Positions 48,301 through 60,300 of a stretch of DNA of 64,000 nucleotides are shown here, one piece after another. The stretch is from Luidia sarsii (Eukaryota; Echinodermata; Asteroidea; Paxillosida; Luidiidae), in NCBI GenBank assembly GCA_949987565.1, contig OX465119.1, forward strand, positions 7,352,694-7,416,693, read 5' to 3'. The notes beneath the pieces are model-generated. The model was given only the letters and a program-made list of their open reading frames with translations. It was not told where the DNA came from and made no database searches. Within the stretch, counting starts at the first letter, position 1. Each line of letters opens with the position of its first letter. Both the position numbers and the translations under genes were made by a program.

Positions 48301-51300
48301 GAGGATACTAGTACTACTACTAGTGTAACTGTTAGACTTTGTTTAAGTATACCGCTAGGTCTCTAGGCCTAGGTGGAGAAGTTTTACTTGGCGGTAGTCC
48401 TAGTAACTTGGACCATTACAATCGCCCTTTTTAAAAAAATTGAGATTTCGGGCGATGTAGGGTCCAAGAAAAACTGCTCGGAATCCCGTCAAACTAACTA
48501 TGTGTTCGACTCCATGACTACCCCGACCAAAACCCCCAGATTTTACCCCGAAAACACCAGTGAAATCATCCCACACACCCATCTTTGGATTAAGTGAGAA
48601 TCACCGATTTCAATACTGGTCTTTTGTTTTACTCACGTTTGGGGAAAAAGGAGAAATTTTCCCTCAGGTTATCGAGAAGATTCTCTCCCTTTCCGACGAG
48701 CCAAAATGCGGCGGCCATCATTGATTTTAACGGCACACGCAACCGCTACACGCAAATCGATGATGTATTGACAGGTCCGTGTGCGCAGTAGGTCTTTGTG
48801 AGTGTGTGCGCGCGCACACATGCGTTGACCCCTATGGTTGCGCAAAACGTCATCAATTTGCGTGTATACTGTTTCAATTTGAAATCAAAGATGGCTGCCG
48901 CATTTTGGCTCGTCGGACGGAAGAGATTCTTCTCGATAACCTAAGGGAAAATTTCTCCTTTTTTCCCAAACGTGAGTAAAACACATGACCAGTATTGAAA
49001 TAAGTGATTCTCACTTAATCCAAAGATGGGTGCATGGAACGGTTTCACAGGTGTTTTCGGGGTAAAACCTGGGGGTTTTGGTCGGGGGTAGTCATGGAGT
49101 CGAACACATAGTTAGTTTGACGGGATTCCAAGCAGTCTTTCTTGGACCCTACATTGCCCGAAATCTCAATTTAAAAAAAAAAGGGCGATTGTAAGGGTCC
49201 AAGGTACTCGCACTAACTAGGCGGTAGAAATAGACCGAGCACCACAGATAGCAAAGGAGACTGCGAAGCATCAAGATTGGGTCGATGGGTGGTTTATTGG
49301 AAACCCAGACTAACTTGACTGCTCGAGGTTTGGCCAGCAGAAGGAGGCAAGGTGGAGAAATCTCACTTGGAAGGGGATGGGGACCTTTCTTTTATACATG
49401 GATAACGGACTCAGAATGGGTTTGGGGTAATACCTAAAACGGACTTGTTTCTATCATTTACTGAATGTGCAATTATAGTTAAATTATTAAATGTTGAACA
49501 AGGGACGGGGTTGGGTGAGAAACTATAGGGGACTGAATAATGAATAATGGATGATAATGTGGTTTTCCTAATAGGGGCATGTTTTTGTCTTGGACACTCT
49601 TACAGTGACCATACCCATGATGTCATAGGAGACCTTCAAATGCCTAGATGGGGTTGGTCACTCACTACTGGACTTGGTCCACAGGGGCATGGCTGGGGTG
49701 AACACTAGGGATTGGAATTAGGGCTTACACTACTACTAGTAATACTGTAGTAGTAGTTGTATCCTCCAGTTACCGGTTTTCGACGATATAAGGACTTTTC
49801 TTCAAACTTACCAATGTGGACGAAAGTATCACACTAACAGAGGTCTCAGTCACTTTGTCCACACCACAGACTATTAGAATAATCATCTATAGAGAAGGTT
49901 GATCAAGCCTGTCACTTTGGTAAGATTACCCGGTTTTTTTTATGTCCACGGCGCTCCGCGCAGTAAGCATCGTGACCTATTTTCGATGGTGGTGTTTAGT
50001 AAGGTGTCCAAGTGCAGCCAAACTCAAAATAAATTCTTAAAATAACTCAAAATGCTGTTTGGCACTGTAAAATTCTTCCCTGTATGTTTTTGTTTGTTCA
50101 TGATTGTTTTTTTTTTTTTCGACACTGCTTCTAACACTTTCCTCATATCATTCATAATTTATGCTTAAAACTTATTGGTCTGGTTGATGTCTTCTTCTGT
50201 GACATTTAAAAAAACTCCACAATCCTCTTTCTCACTGCTTTTTCAGTTATGACCTTTCCCAATGTCACTCAAGAGACACATTTCCTCCTTCTTGGTACTT
50301 TCTCTAGCTGCCCTTTTATTTTTTTTATTTTTTATAAAAGCCTATTAGGCCATGTTACTTTATGTCTTTAAATAAAAAATAAATAAAAACAAATTATATA
50401 AGCGAGATGCCCTTTAGGAGCCTCCATAGTTTTTACCCAGAATGGACTGCCTCAAGTTGCGTGATATTTTTTTCTACGAATGTTGGGGTTTGTTATGGTA
50501 CACTCAGTTTTTTTTTAGGACCAACAATAAAGAAAACTGGAGCTTGGAAGCAACTGCCAATTTTGTACCTAGGAAAATAGACCCCCAAAATAGCAACTTT
50601 TTGAATCACACGAGTTTGGCCTTCCGGAAGAGCCTTAACTTTCCACATTTTCAGAGACGGACAAGAGCAGGAAACCAACTGGAAGATATGAAGTCTGAGA
50701 TCGTTATACAGAGTTGTTTTCATCGTGCGATGTGAGCTAGAAGGCCAAGCGTCGAAAAAGCGTACTGTCGAAAACTGGGGTTCCCACGATACTACTAAGT
50801 ACTAGTACTAGTAGTACTACAGTACTAGTTCTAGTGGTGGTGGGGTATTATGCATCAGTGCATGCATTCTAAAAATGTGTTAGTCCGAGTAACTTGGACC
50901 CTTACAAGTTACAGTTACAATTGCCCTTTAAAAAAATAATTGAAGGGGTCGAGCGATAGTAATATTACTTTTTAATTTTATTTAGTACAATATTGTCAAT
51001 AGTACTAGTAGTAGTTAGTACCGGTACTAGTACTACTAAGTACTACTAGAACTACTTCTACACTAGGGTCCAACTCCAAGCTTTTCACTCAGCAGGAAAT
51101 CACTGTCCGTTGACGTGTTTGGCTACCCCAGGCCCAGACCAAATTTCCCAGATTTTACCCTCAAAACACCTGTGAAACTGTTCCATGCGACTACTTCTGG
51201 ATTAAGTGAGAATCACAGATTTCAATTTGTTTTACTCACCTTTGAGGAAACAGGAGAAATTTCCCCTCAGTTGATAGAGAGTCATCTCCCGTCCGACGAA

Positions 51301-54300
51301 CCAAAAAGGTGGCCATCTTGTTTTCAAATTGAAACGGTACCGTATACACGCAAATAGATGACGTTTTGACAGGGCCGTGTTTGCAGTGGGTCTGTGTGAG
51401 TGTGTGCGCGCCAGTAGGAGTCAGCGTGACCAAAATAGTCAACATATATGTAATGCATGCATTGTATTCATGCATGCTCTTTACTCGCCCTTTTTAATTT
51501 TTTATTTTGAGGTCGGGCGACAGTAGGGTCCAAGATTCTCAGTAAGGAAACACGAACAAACAACAATGTATTCGACTCCATGACTACCCCTGACCGAAAC
51601 CCTCAGATTTTACCCCGAAAACACCCATGAAACCGTGCCACGCACCCATCTTTGGATTAAGTTAGAATCACCAATTTCAATACTGGTCATTTGTTTTACT
51701 CACGTTTGGGGAAAAAGGAGAAATTTCCTCTCAGGTGATAGAGAAGATTGAGTTGCACTATCTGTACATGTTTTTCAGATTCAGAAAAACAACCTGAGTG
51801 TGACAACAATCAACAGTTGAACTTGGGTTGGGCAACTGCAGGGATGTAAAATCAAGTTTTGCATGATTTAATTTGTATTGTCAGCTGAATTCCTGACATC
51901 CATTTATTTCAAAGTTCAAACTTTTCTGCATTCAGATCATTCTTACATGTACATCCATGTACATGTACATGTGTAGCTTTTGAAAGGTGGTGACTTATGC
52001 CATTTTATTTTTCTTGGTTTGTCAGGGGCCATTGATGTAATAAGACATTGACTGCATGGCTTTTTAGGCTAATAAAACATGATTTTCTGGCCTGTTCTTA
52101 TTACATGCACATGTAATTCCATTTTGTCTCAGATGAAATAGGCCCTACTCTTTGTGCATTTTTTGCTTGCTGTAATCACTTTTTTCCAGTTTAAGCATTT
52201 AGAAATCCTTATTACATAATTTTAGTGGCCACATTCCCTTCCATGTGCAAATTATCTTGTGCTCCATCTACCTATGAGACTTGCTTTTTGGAGAGACACA
52301 ATCTTTTTCCAAAATTGAGTGAATAAAAAAAGATCAAAATAAAATTAAACTAAAACAAAAGGCAGGCATATTGTGTATCCCCCAATGTCTCCTGCTTCTA
52401 GCATATGCCTATTTCTTTAAAAGGAATATAAATGGGCATGCAATGTTTTTTAAATTAAATTTATTAAATTTAAATTATTTGCATGCTATCTTTTATTTGT
52501 TTCCAAATAAAGTTACAGAATGGATATCTTGTGATGGAGGCATGCATGTTGTGTCACACATGTACATGTATACATATGTATGTTTAAAATACTTCCATAA
52601 AACTACACAAATTATGCAAATGTATTTAATGCGCACAAATATTATACTGCCTTCATAAACTTCAGATATATTTTCCTGCCTTCATGAATTCTGCATTCAT
52701 AAACATAGTATTACATACGGTACATGTAGTACCCATTTACAATGTACTTAATACATAAGCGGTGTTTCTTTTTTGGCTTACCAAAATCTATACACCGACC
52801 AAATCCTATCAAGTTCCTACAGAATTTGCAGTGTACTATTCTGTTATCAGTGTAAAGTCGGTGTTTTGTAGTACCGGTACACATGATGTCCATTTATACG
52901 TGACTTTAAGAAAGTTAAAAGATAATAAACAAGTCATTCAAGAAAATCAGGTGAAACAAGCTAACAACATGCTTGTTCATACGTGTACAATTGTACATAT
53001 TATAGTCCCAATGCTTACTGTAGCTTACTCATTTCTATTCCTTCTGAACCACAACTGATTATCTTTTATTTCGTATAGTAGCAAGTTTAAAATTTAACCC
53101 TTCCATGCATTGATGGTTTAGGCCTATATGAATTGTATGATTACTTACATGTAGTTTCAAAAAGCATGAGAAAGGTCTTATTTCAATTTGTTCTAAGACA
53201 ACATTGCATTGAACTAAATATGAGAAAATCTCTTTGACCAAAAGATCTTCTTAGCAAAATTAATTTTCAAAGCTTTTATACATTTATAATTACGTATCTT
53301 AAAATTGAGTGGGCCTGACGTTTCGATCCTAGCAGGACCTTTCTCAAAGGCAGACCTTTCTCAGAACCTTTCTCTGCCTTTCAGAAAGGTCCTGCTAGGA
53401 TCGAAACGTCAGGCCCACTACATTTTAAGATTTGCATTTTGGTAATTTTAGTCAGTGAGCAGTTTGCAACATTTTTGTAAACACATTATAATTATGTTAT
53501 AAAACAGATGACATCTGGCATCATAACATGTACCTGTACATGTAGCTCTTAAGATTCAAATACATGTATAATGGCCCTGTCACATCTTGACGATTTAGTA
53601 AGCGTATGCACGCATATGAAAAAGGTCCTGCTAGGATCCAAACTTCAGGCTCTCATGATTTTTGGGTATGAACATTTTGATTAATAAACATGTACATGTG
53701 TACAGTGTATGTATATATATCGGTACATACATGCACATGTGCTGGTGTACATGTACATGTAGGCCTACATTTTTATAAAGGTACATTATGTTTAAGAACG
53801 TGTATGCACGTGTGTGCAAAAATATGCTGGTACTGTATACATGTACATGTAGGCCTATGTCTTACTCTTAGTACGGAAAGATCAGCAACTTTTTTTGTGC
53901 AAGCACAATTTTGTCAACGAATATTGTATCAGCACATGGCTGATACATGTGCAGTATACACCGATTATGAAGGCTGTAAGTGGTATAATGTACACGTACA
54001 TACACGTCATGTACATGTACATTGTACATGTGGACGGTATACTGTACGTACTGAATGTCATGTGATCGTTCACACAGTAAATGTACAGGTATGTTCACAA
54101 AGTAAATGTACATGTTAGTTCACACAGTAAATGTGTGTATGTTTGTTTACACAATAAATGTACAGGTACAGTATGTTATGTGATCGTTCACACAGTAAAT
54201 GTATACTATACGTGTATGTATGTTCACACAATAAATGTACAGGTACAGGTGTGTACAGTATGTTATGTGATCATTCACACAGTAAATGTACAGGTACATG

Positions 54301-57300
54301 TACATACTATGTTCACACAGTAAATGTACAGGTACATACTATGTTCACACAGTAAATGTACATGTATGTTATGTGATCGTTCACACAGTAAATGTATGTA
54401 TACCTGTATGTTCAAACAGTAAATGTACAGGTATGTTCACACAGTAAATGTACATGTACATGTATGTATGTTATGTGATCGTTAATACAGTAACTGTATG
54501 TATACATGTATGTTCACACAGTAAATATACTGTACGGTATGTTCACACAGTAAATGTACATGTACATGTACAGTATGTTATGTGATCGTTCACACAGTAT
54601 GTTACAAGTATTGCAAGTACCGGTATTGCAAGTCGAAAATAAGTCTAGAAACTCTAGATAATGTCTGGCATACCCAAAATGTATACATGTCAAACCTGTG
54701 AGGCTGTGACTAACCTGTGAACCCGTGTCAATCTGATCTCCAATGCATATTGACATGCAGACGTACATGTACATGTACATAGACCACACAACTTACTGAA
54801 TGGGTTTCTAACTTACATTTACGGTATGTATTGTATAGTGGTGTATTGGCAGTGTTTAGCCTAGGTGAATTGTTAGTACATGTACATGTATAAAATGGGG
54901 TTGATACTGTGACAGTGAGGGTGATGCTGCAATGTCTAGCGCAGTTTAGATTTAAATCATTAATTAAGGAGCAGCCTTTTTATTGGCTACAACACATCAT
55001 CGGTGGTATAGGCCTATTGCTGCACTAGTATACTTGGTATACAGTAAGTTGGACATTATTGTCAGATTTTATAAGCTGTGAATAGGTGTATCTATGTATG
55101 TGTATTCCTCCATGGTATAAGTAATCTCTAAGTTCTTAAATGTTCTATGGACATGTACAAGTTGGGTAAAATGTTATGTGTAAACATTAATTTTCTTATG
55201 AATACATGTATGTTAAGCCAGCTTAAGCAAACAACAATTAAAAACACATACCCCCGGTACATAAGTACACATGCATGTATACATGTACAGTAGTTCAGTG
55301 TATGCAAGTATTTGAGAGCAATTGTGATGTTTCAGCATATGCTAGTTAAATTGTCAAGGTGTGACAGAGCCTTAAAATATACCGGTACAGTACATGTAGG
55401 GCTACATGTACCATTTTATAAACTAAAAATCCCAATGTACATGTACATGTACATGTAGTCATGTACACATTGTACATTACTATGCCAGTTTGCAGAATTA
55501 TACAGAGACATAAGTGTAATCACTTACATGTACATGTACACTACAGTGTACTTGTACACGTGTATGTGTAAATTACATACATGTACATGTGTAAGCTGGA
55601 TGCCAAATTGATCTTTTGGTGGTACAGAGCTAATACCATCTTTGATTTTCAGGACTACATGTATATTGTAGGCCCTGCTTTTACCTTTGATATTTTGGTT
55701 GGTAATTGGATGACATGTAATACATGTTTATTCAACAATTTCAATTGGCAATACATGTACATGTAAATGTATGTCAAGCCCATTGTACTTAAATACATAA
55801 TACATGTAACAGTTAATGGAAATAATAATAACTTTGAAATATTTAAAAAGGATAAACTTAAATGTTTGGTTTAATTAAAATAATTTGTATAAAAACATCC
55901 ATGCTTCTAGTTCTACAATGTACATAAATACCACATATCAGAAATAAATTCTTGATATTGAATAACATGTAATATGAAATATACATAGTGTACATGTACA
56001 GCAGGGCTCGAAATATCCACTAGACCTTGGACCAAGTCTAGTGATTTCAGCGTTGGTCTAGTGTCTAGTGTCTAGTGTCTAGTGCTGAGTGTGACTGCAC
56101 TGAACCGGCTGTCTAGTGTTTTTTTTCTTGCACCATGAAGAAAATGGTACTGAAATAAACATGTATTTTTGACCTTGACCTGTACACGTATTACAAGTTA
56201 CATGTAACACTATTTTCTCACATGTATTCCTTTAATTAACTGCATGCAAAATTTTGTGTGTTTTTTGCCATGCAGGTCTTGTAAAAATAGTTCCAGTAAA
56301 GACCAACTGGTTAGAGTCTTCAATTAGGGGCCTACTTGAACCAGACCTACTTGTACCAGTCTAGTACATTTGTTTGTTTTTATTTGAGCCCTTTACTGTA
56401 CAATGTATTGTAGATGTACATGTATGTTATGTAGATCACATGTGGTTTTGGGAAGAAACAACATTGTACAGTACTAATGTACATGTAGTGAATGACTACA
56501 TGCTTAAGCTATTCAATAGCAGAGTGGAATTCTAGGAAACATCTGCCCTTGCACAGATGGATGTTGCAGCCAAGACATCCTGTTCTAGTTGTTATTAGAT
56601 TTCCCTTGTCAGTCTTTCTACCCATTCGACGACATTGCATGCACATCTTAGGATACTTGACCTTCATCCTGATGCAGGCATGGTTGGGGCCATTGACAGC
56701 TGGAACTGGTTGCATTGTGGCCTGGTATGATGGTGTGCCCTCTGCAAAGCCGGCAATAAGTGCCATGGCAATGTTCACAGTGAACATCCGATGGGACAAC
56801 TGTGTGCTGCCTGTACTCTCAGTAAAGGCTTTGTAACAGATCCAGGCATTGACTCGTGCCACATCTAAAAGGAAGTAAAGGATTTTCTTCCATGCCTTGG
56901 AGTGTTGCCTATTGCAGGAATGGTAAGAACGCAGCTGGTTGGCGCGCTCTACCCCACCCTTGAACTTACAGTAGTCAATGACCTGTGAGGGCGCTGGGAT
57001 CATCTTCTGGGATGAGGTCTCCTCTCCCTTCTCTCGGATGTTCCTGGCAATGAGATGGTTTGTCTGGTCCTGGTGACCTTGGTGACACGTGGATAGAATA
57101 GGCATCACTTTGTTCCCTCGCCAAATGACCATGGTCATCTGGCCCTGCTGCCACATGTATGCGGTGCCAGGGGGAAAATTAAGCATCTTCTTGACTATAC
57201 CATTACGGCCACGGTCATCATCACCTTGGGCAATGAAATCCTCAGGAAGACCTTTAGATGATAGCCTGACAGTGCCACACAGGTAGGTCTGATTGACCAA

Positions 57301-60300
57301 TAGGTCCTTGGCAAGTGCTGTTGAAGTGTAGCGGCTTCCACAGTAAAGCTGATGGTAACAATTGAGGAAAGGTTGCATTATCTGAAAGGGAATGCCATGC
57401 TTGCGATGGCTGGACTCTGAGTGCAGCATCATATGCAGAATATATCCTGACTGAGCCTCACACACTGCATAGATGTTGGATCCCATCCTGCTGGATGTCT
57501 GAGAGATGACAGAGTGACCAACTTTTGACTTGGTTGCCACCTCATCCAGACAGAGCTCCTTCCGGGGATTGTAGTTGGCCTTGCATGCCTCTATGACTGT
57601 GTCCCATATGGTTTGGAGTCGCGTGAGGGGGTTCTGCTCTTTCTTGTTTTTGCGTATTAGTTCCTTAGTGGGATTGGTGCAGGTCAAGGCTTCAGATATG
57701 GCATGGAACCTTGCCCGCGACATCGTGGAAGCAACAAGGGTATTCCTGAGGGCTGGATGTGTTGACCAGTCATCATCACATTTGGTATTATAGTGGACAC
57801 CTTGAATCATTCGAATACCAACCCATGCTCTTATTTCTGCTGGAGTGGTGTTTTTCTTTAAGAGCAGGCTGGATTGAGCTGATAGGTTGGTGTATCTTGC
57901 TATCTTTGAGAAAAGCGGCAATGGGAAAAAGTTTGTAAAATATTCAAGGACATTGTCTTCTGCTGGTCTCTCAACTGTTGGTCCATATGGTTTCCTTCCT
58001 TGAAAGCTTTGTACTGTTATTGTTGTGAAATTGGTAGTCCAACCATGGTGGTCTCTTGGGTTTCCTTTGTTTAGGATTGATCTTGGCCATTTTGAATCTT
58101 GGCCTAGGTTGGTTTCCTTCATGGAGCCCCTTGCTTTCTTTTTGGGTGGTCCTGGTGCTTTGTCCAAATCCAATGAGGAATAATTGCTTGAAGTTTCTGT
58201 ATCTGAAAACAGTGACATGTCAGTCGCGTCACTTGATTCTGATGATAGATACAGGTAGTCATCCTCCTCTTCAGTCTCATCTTCATAATAGTTGTAAACT
58301 TGCTCTTCTTCGTCTTCATATTCCTGTTTAATTGTCCTTGGATCAACAAGGGGAAGTAATTGCCTGGAGCAGTGTGAAGAGCTTGAGCAAGTAATGTCAT
58401 CTGGACCACCATATGTATGCAATTTGGGGGCTGGATAAGTTGATGAATGTCTGCTGAATGGATGAGCTACATGTACTTGTACAGTATGTAGCCTCCCATC
58501 GGGGCTAGTTTCATCGGAATGGGCTTGATCCGAGTATGTGGGGCTAGAAGCAATGGCAGGAGGAGATTTTGGAGGGTTGGAGGAGAACTGGTCAGCATTT
58601 GAACTAGAAACTTCATCTCCACCTTCAACTGGAGCTTTTCTTGGCTTACTGACAAGCATGGTGGGCTGTGTATCGACCTGTATTGGTATAGAGTCTGGTG
58701 ACTACAGTAGATTAGTCTGGTGGCGAGAGTTTGGAGTGAGTTCAGCTTGAATAAGTGACTAAAATCTGTTTGTAGAAGTCGTTCCTTGGCATCTGTGTTG
58801 TGGCTTTGTACAAAATGTATATTACAGCTTGATGGAGACTTGATGTACAATGTACATGTAGTAACAGCTGGCAGTCATTTGTGGGATGCATTTGGTATGC
58901 ACAGGGACATGTAGGCCTACTTCTCCCTTCTCAGATGACTTCATTTGAAATTGTTTTCCACCGGAGAACAGAAGTTAATGACCTGCAATTACATGTACAA
59001 AGGACAAGGTGTAAATGAAAAGGTTACTTTAGTAAAGTTCTGTTTTTTTCTGCATATACATGTAGCAAAAATCTTAAAGGGGAATGCAACCCCCAAAATA
59101 AAGTTTGCTTATAAATCTTTTTGGGTGTTAAAAACAACCTACAATTTCTAGATGAGCCACTCACGTACGATTTTCAATAATAGGGAAAATTCATGGAATT
59201 CAGTGGTCTAATTTGTGTTCCTATAGGCTATACGTCGCCATCTTTTCGAAGGTGCTGCCGCTGATTGCGGTCCCTGCGTGAATGTTTACTTATTCTCCCA
59301 TGCATGTTCTGCGTAGTCTTTCGCGCAGACTGCTCATCTGTAACTTGATCACATGTGTTGCTACATGTACATGTACATGTGTACAATGTACATAATGTAC
59401 ATTGTATACCGTCATTACTGTGCCATATTTTGTGCTGCAACAAGAACATGGAGCTATGGCGGTGCGGCGTTGGAGGTCTGGGCAAAAGACTAGGCAGAAT
59501 GTCCATGTGAGATCCTCCTCAGTAAAAACTGCAGGAATCAGTTTTAGGCTATTTCTTTATTTTTGAATATAAATTAATTTAAAAAAAGTATGTTTTAAAA
59601 AGTATGTTTGTTATATTCTTTTGGTATACATTTACCCGGTATGTATGACTTTGTGAAAATGTTGATTAATAGCTTTACCGGTAGTTACAATTGAAAGGAT
59701 TGAACAAGCGTACAAAAACTAATAAACACTTTCGACATTCACAATGCATCATGGTATACTGTAGATGACAAACTGGCCGTGTTTTTATCACACAACTCTA
59801 TGGTGAAGCACGTAAAATCGTGAATTATTAAAAAAAAATTATCTCAAAATACAGATGGAGTTCAGAAATGAAACTCACACAGAATTTTTGTCTAGATACC
59901 AGCAACAAAGTATATTTTTTGTCGGAAGTTGAGTGGGTACATGTAGTTTTGGAAAAAAACTGACTGGATGACAATCACAAATTCACAATGCGTGTATTGC
60001 ATGCCGCTAGCTGTGTGCATCGCATGTCGCTAGCTGCATGCACACGCCAGCTTTGCCATCCAGTCACCAAGGGAATCTCTACTGATTTCTCCGAAACTAC
60101 CCACTCAACGTTCCGAAATATATATTTGTTGCTGGTATGGTATCTAGACGAAAATTCAGTAAAGTTTCATTTCTGAATTCCATAGAGTTTGTCATCTATA
60201 CCCATGATGGTTTGCGAACGTTGAAAGGTTTATTGACCAAAAACCACACACCCCCGCAATCAGCGGCGGCACCTACGAAAAGATGGCGACGTATATGTAC

